In this document: piece by piece, positions 16,472-23,626 of the stretch
Numbering within the stretch: the stretch's first letter is position 1
How the letters are laid out: each line of letters begins with the position of its first letter
NCBI GenBank assembly: GCA_020427395.1
Contig: JAGQON010000029.1
Coordinates: forward strand, 1 to 41,737
Direction: 5' to 3'
Source: Phycisphaerales bacterium
GTDB taxonomy: Bacteria; Planctomycetota; Phycisphaerae; Phycisphaerales; UBA1924
DNA length: 41,737 bases
The notes under the pieces: generated by a model
What the model saw: only the letters and a program-made list of their open reading frames with translations
Databases searched by the model: none
Told to the model about the DNA's origin: nothing
Position numbers and translations under genes: made by a program

Positions 16472-17029
16472 ATGAGCAGGATGATTCCGGTAGTTTGCGT
16501 GATGGGGGCGTGCGGGCTTGCGCGGGGCGAGGTGGTGCACTGGACGGAGCTTGTAGGGCAGGACACCCCGTACGACGCGAGCAGCCGGGCTTTGCTGACG
16601 ATCGATATCTCAGGAATGGCGAGCTGGGATTTTCAGGGTGATCCGGACAACGAGATCGCGGAGCTGTTTATCGGGTTCGCGATCCCGATCGGCATCGAGT
16701 GGGATGTGTACATCACCACGGTTGGCACCAGCTGGGCGGAAGAGGTGACCTTCGGGATCGCGGACGAATCGCTGTTGATCAGCCCCGCGGCGGGCGACGC
16801 CTTTACGGTGAGCAACATGAACTATCAGGGCGCGATCTTCGGCGGCTTTGTGGGTTCGTTTGATGGGGTGATGGAGATCGAGTTCTTCGAGACGAACTTC
16901 GATGACAACATTGATCAGATCGATGCGTACTTCGAGGCCGGCTCGACGATCACGATCATCTACCCGGCACCCGGGCCGCTTGCTGTATTCGGGTTTGGTG
17001 GGCTGTTCGCGGTGCGTCGGCGTCGCTGA
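16472..17029 (+). CDS. PEP-CTERM protein, paralogue A of a tandem trio
   Basis: A 185-residue secreted protein. The signal is about 1-17 (MIPVVCVMGACGLARG). The core contains LTIDISGMASWDFQGDPDN, then TTVGTSWAEE, AAGDAFTVSNMNY and a C-terminal EIEFFETNFDDN. The sorting tail is YPAPGPLAVFGFGG followed by AVRRRR. The motifs WDFQGD.DN, TT.G.SWA.E and AGDAFTVSN.NY recur in the gene at 18834 and more weakly at 17478, so the three are tandem paralogues. The codon mix is more ordinary than in B and C. The ATG at 16472 has GAGG/GGAG upstream at 8-9 bp. Its role is unknown beyond likely cell-surface anchoring. Confidence 0.85.
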   Translation: MSRMIPVVCVMGACGLARGEVVHWTELVGQDTPYDASSRALLTIDISGMASWDFQGDPDNEIAELFIGFAIPIGIEWDVYITTVGTSWAEEVTFGIADESLLISPAAGDAFTVSNMNYQGAIFGGFVGSFDGVMEIEFFETNFDDNIDQIDAYFEAGSTITIIYPAPGPLAVFGFGGLFAVRRRR

Positions 17030-17115
17030 ATGCCCATTTCCCGATATTTGTACGGCATTCTTTTGGATATCCCGAGTGCGTGGCCTGCGCGCTGTGTTGG
17101 GCTATCGGTCACTGT

Positions 17116-17140
17116 AAACACCCGTCAGACGGGTGTTTTT
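17116..17140 (+). terminator. Rho-independent terminator after paralogue A
   Basis: The stem AAACACCCG/CGGGTGTTT, followed by TTTTT, lies 86 bp after the stop. Confidence 0.8.
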
Positions 17141-17212
17141 GCATGTTATCGGAGCGTGAAGAGGGAAATTTGCACGAACCCCTCTTTCTGTGGAAATTCA
17201 GGGGGCTCCGTA

Positions 17213-17240
17213 TTGACAGGGGTGTAGAAATCACTACCCT
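17213..17240 (+). promoter_or_regulatory. Promoter of PEP-CTERM paralogue B
   Basis: TTGACA at 17213-17218, a 16-bp spacer, then TACCCT at 17235-17240. The same -35, the same spacer length and the preceding GTA are found upstream of paralogue C. Confidence 0.6.
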
Positions 17241-17477
17241 TGCAGTTGGTCAGCCGGTGTATTGCCTGCTGATCGGTGTCGATCAGACATCGGACGGTTC
17301 TGTTTGTACTGTCCGGAGTACGACCAGGGAGAGAAAGAGAGCCCCTGTTCAAACTCGGTATGTTCGACTTGATTCGCCATATCCGGCAATGTTGCCGGTA
17401 TGTATATGGGAATGTCTTGGTTCGGCGTGTGGTGCGTCGACCAATCTTGAGTTTGTCAAACGAAAGAGAGAAGAGAA
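17241..17477 (+). promoter_or_regulatory. Long structured 5' leader of paralogue B
   Basis: About 235 nt separate the predicted promoter from the ATG. Its 3' part contains a CCGGCA/TGCCGG hairpin (17383-17398), the box TGGGAATGTC (17407-17416), a second stem-loop TTGGTTCG/CGACCAA (17417-17444), and GAAAGAGAGAA (17462-17472) 5 nt before the start. The same order is seen in leader C with different stem sequences. An ORF running through it (from 17080) is not credible as a protein. Confidence 0.5.
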
Positions 17478-18065
17478 ATGAAAGCAATCGCACTGACCAC
17501 TCTTGCTGCAGCAGCTGGCCTCGCCACCGCAGCCCCCGTCCTGCAGACCGGCCTGACCAACTACAGCGTCGACAACGCTGGTGCCGCAACCGCGACCATC
17601 ACCGTCGATGTCTCGGGCCTGACCTTCAACGACGCTCAGGGCTCGGCTCTGAACCAGATGCTCGCCGTCGGCCTGGCCGTTGGCGCTGAGGTCACCGGCA
17701 TCGGCTGGGACGTCACCCTGACCACCTTCGGCGCCAGCTGGGCTTCGGAAGCCGTTCTGAACTTCGAAGGTCAGATCTTCCTGACCGTCGGTTCGGCTGA
17801 CGGTGGCCCCGTGAGCAACATGAACTACGCTTCGGGCGGCATCATCGACCTGAGCGACGACGTTTCGCTCCCCAACATCACCCTCGGTGGCGACGGCGTG
17901 CTCAATGTCGAAGCCTTCGATAGCTTCGTCGACAACGGCGGCGCTGGTGACGCTGTCTTCGAGCAGGGCTCGGTCCTCTACCTGGCAGTCAAGGGCGTCC
18001 CCGCTCCCGGCTCGCTCGCGATCCTCGGCCTCGGCGGTCTCGTCGCTGGTCGTCGTCGTCGCTAA
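17478..18065 (+). CDS. PEP-CTERM protein, paralogue B, likely highly expressed
   Basis: A 195-residue secreted protein. The signal is about 1-18 (IALTTLAAAAGLATA). The core includes ITVDVSGL, TTFGASWASE and VSNMNY, matching the motifs of paralogues A and C. The tail VPAPGSLAILGLGG followed by AGRRRR is a textbook PEP-CTERM sorting signal. Codon use is strongly biased to one or two codons per amino acid (ACC, AAC, GGC, CTG, GTC), as in highly expressed genes. The start ATG follows a purine-rich ribosome site. A terminator lies 100 bp downstream. It is probably an abundant surface protein; its function is unknown. Confidence 0.9.
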   Translation: MKAIALTTLAAAAGLATAAPVLQTGLTNYSVDNAGAATATITVDVSGLTFNDAQGSALNQMLAVGLAVGAEVTGIGWDVTLTTFGASWASEAVLNFEGQIFLTVGSADGGPVSNMNYASGGIIDLSDDVSLPNITLGGDGVLNVEAFDSFVDNGGAGDAVFEQGSVLYLAVKGVPAPGSLAILGLGGLVAGRRRR

Positions 18066-18164
18066 TCCCTCTGGGATCGAAAGCAAGTATCATCTGAGCT
18101 TGGCTTCCTGACCCGAAACTGGCATCGTTTGCCTTCAAGCTCAATACGATGATCACAATACAAG

Positions 18165-18201
18165 GACGCCCCGGGCAATCGCTCGGGGCGTCTTCTTTTT
18201 T
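18165..18201 (+). terminator. Rho-independent terminator after paralogue B
   Basis: A 9-bp stem GACGCCCCG/CGGGGCGTC followed by TTCTTTTTT. Confidence 0.88.
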
Positions 18202-18609
18202 GCCCACACGCCGGGGCCGCGAGCTGCAGCGCAAGGCCCGGGGTTGATCGGAGCGCCACCCAAGGGACGCCGATCAAGCGGTTGAGATGAAGCTGTGGAT
18301 CGGGGTGGAGAGACTCTCGAGCAGAAGCGACGCTTGGGGCGGGCTCGATGATGCATGAGCTGTACTTGGTGGGGTTGGACCCGGGTGACATGTTGACTCT
18401 GGAGGGCAGGAACGGCAGATCGATTCGATTTGAGGGCGTACAAGTTCTTTGTTGTTGTTTCTTTCCTCGATGTTAAGCTGAGGGGGATGGGTCACCGAAA
18501 CGGCATTTTTGGCTCAAATTCGCGTTGATGATCGGAGCTTACGAAACACTGATTCGTTTCTAAACCACCTAATTGCCAAGAATTACTTCGCAATTGTCTG
18601 AGTGTGGTA
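18202..18609. other. Gene-poor spacer upstream of paralogue C
   Basis: About 400 bp with no convincing gene. The last 70 bp are AT-richer and hold two inverted repeats, GAAAC/GTTTC at 18543-18560 and AATTGC/GCAATT at 18571-18595, just before the -35 of the next promoter. They are possible operator sites. Confidence 0.4.
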
Positions 18610-18637
18610 TTGACAGCCCCCACTGAATCCATAGACT
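18610..18637 (+). promoter_or_regulatory. Promoter of PEP-CTERM paralogue C
   Basis: TTGACA at 18610-18615, a 16-bp spacer and TAGACT at 18632-18637. The layout is identical to that of the paralogue B promoter. Confidence 0.6.
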
Positions 18638-18833
18638 GTCCGTACTGGGGCTTATGCCTGAGAAGAGAGCAGAGAAACCGAGAGAGGGTGAGACGATCAG
18701 TTCCTGATTGTCAGGGTAAAACACTCCAATCGTACTGTGATCAGATCAGGGATATGACACCCGTGTCTTTGGGAATGTCATGCCAGCGTGCGGAGCGCTG
18801 GCACATTGAGAGTTCAAGAAAGAGAGAATCAAA
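18638..18833 (+). promoter_or_regulatory. Long structured 5' leader of paralogue C
   Basis: About 195 nt between promoter and ATG. It holds a GACAC/GTGTC hairpin (18756-18767), the box TGGGAATGTC (18770-18779), an 8-bp stem TGCCAGCG/CGCTGGCA (18781-18803), and GAAAGAGAGAA (18818-18828) 5 nt before the start. This is the same series as in leader B. Confidence 0.5.
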
Positions 18834-19331
18834 ATGAAGAAGACGATCGCACTCGCCGCTGTTGCTGCCCTCGCAGGCACCGCCATGGGTACCGACCTCG
18901 TTATCGACGTCTCGGGCGTTGAGAGCTGGGACTTCCAGGGTGACGCAGACAACACCATCCTCAACGTGTTCGTCGGTGCTGGCGCAACCATCACCAACAT
19001 CGCGTGGAACGTGAACCTGACCACCCTCGGCATCAGCTGGGCTGACGAGAACACCATGACCTTCAATGGTGCTCAGTCGATCAACGTCGCTGCTGGTGAC
19101 GCGTTCACCGTTTCGAACGCCAACTACGCTGGCTCGGCCGCTTCGGGCATCGTCCTCGACGGCTCGGGTATGCTCTCGATCGAGTTCCACGAAGTGGGCT
19201 TCGACGACAACGCCAACGCTGTTGACTCGTTCTTCAACAGCGGCAGCCTCACCATCTCCTACGTCCCGGCTCCCAGCGCTCTCGCAGTGCTCGGCCTGGG
19301 CGGCCTGGCCGCTGGTCGTCGTCGCCGCTAA
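18834..19331 (+). CDS. PEP-CTERM protein, paralogue C, likely highly expressed
   Basis: A 165-residue secreted protein. The signal is about 1-19 (IALAAVAALAGTAMG). The core shows VIDVSGVESWDFQGDADN, TTLGISWADE, AAGDAFTVSNANY and IEFHEVGFDDN, closest to paralogue A. The tail is VPAPSALAVLGLGG followed by AGRRRR. Codon use is as biased as in paralogue B. It lacks the short N-terminal extension found in A. The ATG is supported by the upstream purine tract and the leader shared with B. It is probably an exosortase substrate anchored at the surface; the biological role is unknown. Confidence 0.9.
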   Translation: MKKTIALAAVAALAGTAMGTDLVIDVSGVESWDFQGDADNTILNVFVGAGATITNIAWNVNLTTLGISWADENTMTFNGAQSINVAAGDAFTVSNANYAGSAASGIVLDGSGMLSIEFHEVGFDDNANAVDSFFNSGSLTISYVPAPSALAVLGLGGLAAGRRRR

Positions 19332-19393
19332 TCGCTGCGAACCGACCGGTATGATCCGCTCGATCTGATCGGGCGTGCATCAACCAAGCAATC

Positions 19394-19430
19394 AAGACCC
19401 CTCGGGTTCGCCCGGGGGGTCTTCGTTTTT
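19394..19430 (+). terminator. Rho-independent terminator after paralogue C
   Basis: The stem AAGACCCC/GGGGTCTT encloses an inner CGGG/CCCG and is followed by CGTTTTT. Confidence 0.88.
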
Positions 19431-19459
19431 GGCAATGACCTAGGGCTTGCCATCGTATT

Positions 19460-19491
19460 GCATCCTCTCCCGTTCATTCGGGGGAGGATGC
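19460..19491. repeat. Isolated strong hairpin between two terminators
   Basis: Arms GCATCCTCTCCCG and CGGGGGAGGATGC pair over 13 bp with one mismatch around a TTCATT loop. It has no T-run and lies between the plus- and minus-strand terminators, so it is not explained by either gene. The rest of the 318-bp gap between 19332 and 19649 holds only the two terminators and no gene. Confidence 0.5.
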
Positions 19492-19591
19492 GGGCACGGC
19501 ATGGAGGACATGTATGACTTTGAAACGCTGTGTGCGGGTTTTCCGCAAGATGCTGAGCGAACCATGCAGCCGAACATGTCTTCAGAACAAG

Positions 19592-19620
19592 TGAAAACGC
19601 CCCGGGCTTTCCGGGGCGTT
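19592..19620 (-). terminator. Rho-independent terminator of nuoB
   Basis: A 10-bp stem AACGCCCCGG/CCGGGGCGTT with a TTTT run on the minus strand, 30 bp beyond the nuoB stop. Confidence 0.88.
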
Positions 19621-19649
19621 GTTTACTCGATCGTGTTGTGCTTGGCGGC

Positions 19650-20222
19650 TCAGGCCTTGGAGTTGAGCCCGATGGGCTGGGGCTTGAGGGCGTGCGTCGG
19701 GGCCTGGACGGTGATGCCCAAGGGGACGCGTCGTCCGCCCGGGCCGGAGGGTGGCATGCCCTCTTCGTCGATGTGGCGCTGGATGGCCATGACGCCCTCG
19801 ATGAGCATCTCGGGGCGTGGCGGGCAGCCCGGGACATAAACATCGACAGGGATGAACTGGTCAACACCCTGAACGGTGGCGTAGGTATCGAAGACGCCGC
19901 CCGTCGAGGCGCAGGCCCCCATGGAGATGACCCACTTGGGCTCGGGCATCTGCTCGTAGATGCGCTGGAGGACGGGGAGCATTTTGACGCTCACACGCCC
20001 GGCGACGATCATGAGGTCGGCCTGTCGGGGTGAGAACCGCATGACCTCGGCACCGAAGCGGGCGAGGTCGTAGCGGGAAGATGCGGTGGCCATGAGCTCG
20101 ATGCCGCAGCAGGCGGTGGCGAAGGGCATGGGCCAGAGACTGGAGCGGCGGGCCCAGTTGACGACGCGGCGCAGCTGGGTGGTGAGCACATTGTCGGTCG
20201 TGATGGCGCCTTCGAGTCCCAT
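19650..20222 (-). CDS. nuoB: NADH-quinone oxidoreductase subunit B
   Basis: The 190-residue NuoB/PSST subunit of respiratory complex I, which holds the terminal 4Fe-4S cluster N2 next to the quinone site. All four ligands are visible: C38 and C39 in ATACCGIE, C104 in SMGACAS, and C133 in [10 protein letters not shown]. The N-terminal [18 protein letters not shown] and the [21 protein letters not shown] region are typical. No other nuo gene is in the window. The next upstream gene is an ACT protein 93 bp away and a terminator follows, so nuoB seems to be transcribed outside a nuo operon. Confidence 0.96.
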   Translation of the reverse strand: MGLEGAITTDNVLTTQLRRVVNWARRSSLWPMPFATACCGIELMATASSRYDLARFGAEVMRFSPRQADLMIVAGRVSVKMLPVLQRIYEQMPEPKWVISMGACASTGGVFDTYATVQGVDQFIPVDVYVPGCPPRPEMLIEGVMAIQRHIDEEGMPPSGPGGRRVPLGITVQAPTHALKPQPIGLNSKA

Positions 20223-20315
20223 GTGAATCTCGCTCCCGGGCAGGTCTGTGCGCGTGGATCGCGCTTGCTTAGGCAGTATACGCGTGATCTTGCGTGTGTG
20301 TGGGTTCGTTCCTGA

Positions 20316-20804
20316 TCAGGCGGCGGATTCGCCCGCGTCGGGCGATGCGTCGCTTTCGCTGATCGAGTCGATGGTATCCGTTGGCCAGTCGGTCTGCTCG
20401 ATGATCTCGATGGCCCGCTCGAACTCATCGAAACGGAAGACGCAGAGGGTCTTCTCGCTGACGCGTGAGGCGGGGACGAAGTAGCAGTAACGGACATTGA
20501 CGCGGTTGTCGGCCATCAGGACGGCCAGATCGCGCACGATGCCCGGGCGGTCCTCGACGCTGACGGCGACGACGGGCGATTCGACCACGGGGCCGACGCC
20601 GGCGTCAACCATGGACTCGCAGACATGGCGGAGGGCCTCTTCGGGGTAGCCCAGGAGACGCACGCAGCCGCGGTCGAGGTGCTCGGTTGTGGAGATCGAG
20701 ATGATCTCGACACCTGCGGCGTAAGCCGCGTCGAGGAGCCCGGCGAGTTCGCCCGGTCGCTGCTGCAGATAGATGGAAAACTCTGTGAGTTGAATCTGGT
20801 TCAT
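20316..20804 (-). CDS. Tandem ACT-domain protein
   Basis: A 162-residue protein made of two ACT regulatory domains. The first opens QLTEFSIYLQQRPGELA and contains AGVEIISIST. The second opens SPVVAVSVEDRPGIVRDLAVLMADNRVNVRYCYF. An acidic tail follows (SISESDASPDAGESAA). ACT domains bind amino acids and regulate metabolic enzymes, and stand-alone pairs of this kind are common. The ligand cannot be told. The ATG at 20804 gives the standard family N-terminus; an ATG at 20819 would add only five residues. Confidence 0.88.
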   Translation of the reverse strand: MNQIQLTEFSIYLQQRPGELAGLLDAAYAAGVEIISISTTEHLDRGCVRLLGYPEEALRHVCESMVDAGVGPVVESPVVAVSVEDRPGIVRDLAVLMADNRVNVRYCYFVPASRVSEKTLCVFRFDEFERAIEIIEQTDWPTDTIDSISESDASPDAGESAA

Positions 20805-20865
20805 GAGGACGGAAAGCATAGGCGAGCACCCCGTTTGGGACGCGCTCGGCGGGCAAAGGAATGGT

Positions 20866-22377
20866 TCAGGATTCGGGCGTTTTGGGCGTACGCGGGGCCC
20901 CTGAATCGGGGTCGCCGGGAGTCAGCAGGTCCGCGATGGACTTGCCCGAACATGAACCGATCGAAGCATCGAGGATCGACTGCGGGAGCAGGTCGTCGGC
21001 GTTGCTGATCCTGAAGGCGTCGAGACTCTGGGCGCAGCGGAGGATCTCGTCGAGGGGCATCTGTTCGGCAGGGCGTGCGGGGGTCCAAGCGTCGTCGCTG
21101 TCGCCGCGTTCGACGCGGTTGATGAATCCGCCCCGGTGAAGGACGCGGATGACCTCGCTGGCCTGATCTGATCGCAGGGCGGTCTGTGAGGCGACCTGAT
21201 CGGCTGAGATGGTCTTGCCCTGCTGGAAGGCGGCCTGGATGGCCTTGGCGACGCTCAGAGCGACGAGGGGGTCGAGGAGCGTGGGCGTTCTGCTGGCTTC
21301 CTCGCTGGAGGGGTTGAGCTTGGACTGCACAAGGCGATGGAAGTTCTGGAGGGCGTAGGTCGCCTGCATCCCGAAGAGCACGATGAGCCAGGTGAGGTAG
21401 ACCCACAGGAGGAAGAGGGGCAGGATGGCGATTGAGCCGTAGAACTTGGCGTATGTGGTGGTGTATCGCAGGTAAGTGGTGAAGCCGAGCTTGCCCAGCT
21501 CCCAGGTAATCGCTGCGAAGAAGGCACCGGCCAGGGCGGTGCGGAACTTGATGCGGGTGTTGGGGATGGTGGTGTAGGCCCCGACGAGGAGGATGGTGGA
21601 GATGAGTACAGAGACGCCGTAGCCGGCCATCACAGCGCCGACGATGGAGTCCTGCCCGGCAAACGAGATCACCCATCGGGTGAAGGCGTCGCCGGCGAGG
21701 AAGGTGGCGGCGAGCATGATCGAGCCGGCGGTGAGGATGGTCCAGTAGAGCATGATCCGGCGCAGCCACGGGCGCCCGCCCGGTGCGCCGCAGAGCTGGT
21801 TGAAGGACTTCTCAATCTCGATGAGCATGGACATCGCGGCGTAGAAGAGCACGAGGCCCGAGGTCAGGGCGATCCAGCCGGTGGGCACATTGCGGATCGA
21901 GGTGTTGACGCGGTTGATGAGATCGGTGATGACCTGCTCGAGATCGGCACCGGCGAAGGGGTCGTCCTTGGTCGTGGTGGGCGGCTTGCTCTCGGCACGA
22001 GCGTTTGGATCGAGTTCGAGCTGGGTTTCTTCGTCGATGGTGGCGGGGTCGGGGTCCTTGACCGCAGTGGCGTCGGGCTTGTCGTCGTCTTCCATCGTGG
22101 CGATCTGGGAGATGCCCGCGAAATCGAGGACGCGTCGGACGCCCTCCTCGACCTGGGTCTCGGAGACGAAGGAGCCGAAGATCAGCAGGCCGATGGCCAT
22201 CACCGGGATGATGGAGAAGATGGTGCGGAACGCGAGCGCGGCGGCCATGCGCGGCAGCTGGGATCTGTAGAGCCCGACGACACCGATGCGGGTGACGGTG
22301 AGGATGCGCGTGACTTCCTGACGCCAGTCCTTTGGCGTGTCCTTGCCTTGCGTGTTGGAGTCTTTGGTTTCGGGCAT
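20866..22377 (-). CDS. YihY/BrkB-family inner-membrane protein with a C-terminal winged-helix-like extension
   Basis: A 503-residue membrane protein. The YihY core starts with RMAAALAFRTIFSIIPVMAIG and contains IALTSGLVLFYAAMSMLIEIEKSFNQLCG. It ends near LLWVYLTWLIVLFGMQATYALQ, with six hydrophobic segments in all. An acidic, low-complexity insertion (about residues 95-145, KPDATAVKDPDPATIDEE) lies in the first large loop. Residues about 385-450 (ISADQVASQTALRSDQASEVIRVL) look like a winged helix, also seen in some YihY proteins. Its biochemical role is unsettled; the family was once misnamed RNase BN. Confidence 0.9.
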   Translation of the reverse strand: MPETKDSNTQGKDTPKDWRQEVTRILTVTRIGVVGLYRSQLPRMAAALAFRTIFSIIPVMAIGLLIFGSFVSETQVEEGVRRVLDFAGISQIATMEDDDKPDATAVKDPDPATIDEETQLELDPNARAESKPPTTTKDDPFAGADLEQVITDLINRVNTSIRNVPTGWIALTSGLVLFYAAMSMLIEIEKSFNQLCGAPGGRPWLRRIMLYWTILTAGSIMLAATFLAGDAFTRWVISFAGQDSIVGAVMAGYGVSVLISTILLVGAYTTIPNTRIKFRTALAGAFFAAITWELGKLGFTTYLRYTTTYAKFYGSIAILPLFLLWVYLTWLIVLFGMQATYALQNFHRLVQSKLNPSSEEASRTPTLLDPLVALSVAKAIQAAFQQGKTISADQVASQTALRSDQASEVIRVLHRGGFINRVERGDSDDAWTPARPAEQMPLDEILRCAQSLDAFRISNADDLLPQSILDASIGSCSGKSIADLLTPGDPDSGAPRTPKTPES

Positions 22378-22426
22378 GGCGGCGATGGGCGGCTCAAACG
22401 GCGCGGCGGACCCGTGTTGTACCCTG

Positions 22427-23449
22427 TTATTCGGGCGAATCGCTCGGCGGCTTGGGTGAAGCTCCTCGATCGGGGCGGGGTTTGTTTGCCCGGTTGATCG
22501 CGTTCTTCATGGTTCGCTTTGGGATCGGGGCGCCCGATGTTGCGGCGTCGGGGCTCACATAGGGCTGCTTGCGTTCTGGCTGGGCAGCGGCGCGGCGGCG
22601 GCGGCTGCCGCTGGAGGTGCCGGGCTCGGGCTTCTTCTTTTCGCGGCGTTGATCGGCTGCGGCCCGCTTGAGGGCGTTGATCTCGTCGCGGGTGAGCTCG
22701 CGCCACTGCCCACGGGCGAGCCCCTTGAGCTTGACGGGGCCCATTGCGACGCGTTCGAGCTTTTTGACGGGGTAGCCCACGGCTGCGAGCATGCGCCGGA
22801 CCTGGCGGTTGCGGCCTTCGCGGAGTGTGAGTTCGACGATGGTCTTCTCGCGTTCGCGGGCGATGAGGACGATTTCGACATGGGCGGTGCGTCCGGCGCC
22901 CTCGGTTCGCCCGGCTTTTCGCTGGGCGAGGAAGATGCCGCGCTCGAGTTCTTTGATGGCGTCTTCGTCGAGCGAGCCCTTGACGGCGACGCGGTAGGTC
23001 TTGGGGACCCCGTATCGGGGGTGTGTGAGTCGGTTGGCGAGCTCGCCGTCGTTGGTGAGCAGGATCAGCCCGACGGTGTCGAAATCGAGGCGTCCGACGG
23101 GGAAGAGGCGTGGCGCTGCGGGATGGTCGACGAGTCCGGTGACGGTTCGTCGGTCGGCCCCGGGTTCGTCCTTGGCGGTGGAGAGCGTGCGGGGGGGCTT
23201 GTTGAGCATGACATAGATCTTGCGATCCGGTGATGCCACGACCTTGCCGGCGACGACGATGCGGTCTTCTTCGGGGTTGACCCATGCCGGGAGCTTGGTG
23301 ATGAGCTGCCCATTGACGGTGACGTCGCCGTTCTCGATCATGGCCTCGCAGGCTCGGCGAGAGCCGACGCCGGCGTCGGCGAGGACGCGCTGGAGGCGTT
23401 TGCCGCGTGATGCGTCGTTGAGATCCGGCTGTTGGTGGTGCTTGCTCAC
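22427..23449 (-). CDS. RsuA/RluB-family rRNA pseudouridine synthase
   Basis: Isomerises uridine to pseudouridine in ribosomal RNA. The 340-residue protein has an N-terminal S4 RNA-binding domain (about 17-62, RLQRVLADAGVGSRRACE) and the RsuA/RluB/RluE/RluF catalytic domain. The catalytic Asp is D122 in GRLDFDTVGLILLTNDG, and the family helix REGRNRQVRRML is present. A basic, low-complexity C-terminal tail of about 80 residues may add RNA affinity. The frame stays open far upstream, but that part is antisense to the coiled-coil gene. The GTG at 23449 (VSKHHQQ) places the S4 domain correctly. It fits RluB (23S) best, but target specificity is not proved. Confidence 0.9.
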   Translation of the reverse strand: MSKHHQQPDLNDASRGKRLQRVLADAGVGSRRACEAMIENGDVTVNGQLITKLPAWVNPEEDRIVVAGKVVASPDRKIYVMLNKPPRTLSTAKDEPGADRRTVTGLVDHPAAPRLFPVGRLDFDTVGLILLTNDGELANRLTHPRYGVPKTYRVAVKGSLDEDAIKELERGIFLAQRKAGRTEGAGRTAHVEIVLIAREREKTIVELTLREGRNRQVRRMLAAVGYPVKKLERVAMGPVKLKGLARGQWRELTRDEINALKRAAADQRREKKKPEPGTSSGSRRRRAAAQPERKQPYVSPDAATSGAPIPKRTMKNAINRANKPRPDRGASPKPPSDSPE

Positions 23450-23626
23450 GGTTGAGTGTAGTCGTCGGGGGGAAAGTTGCGCGTCTGCAGGGTGTATTGG
23501 GCGGCGATTCTTGAGCGTCAGGGGCGATTGTGCCGAAGTTATCTGGACGCTCTGTTTCGCTTTCGCGCCGAAGGTGCGCGAGGCGTCGGTGCGTGAACGG
23601 CCCCGGGCGGGGCGGGAGTTTGACCG

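Noticed and set aside
17241..17477. c-di-GMP or other known riboswitch in leader B
   Set aside because: I looked for the GEMM-type conserved core and did not see it; the similarity is only to leader C.
17080..17481. 133-residue ORF upstream of paralogue B
   Set aside because: It runs over a terminator, a promoter and the structured leader; Cys-rich and without any domain.
18348..18476. 42-codon ORF starting MMHELYLVGLDPGD
   Set aside because: It looks slightly protein-like but has no ribosome site, no homologue I recognise and ends in a Cys/Phe run; it could be a remnant.
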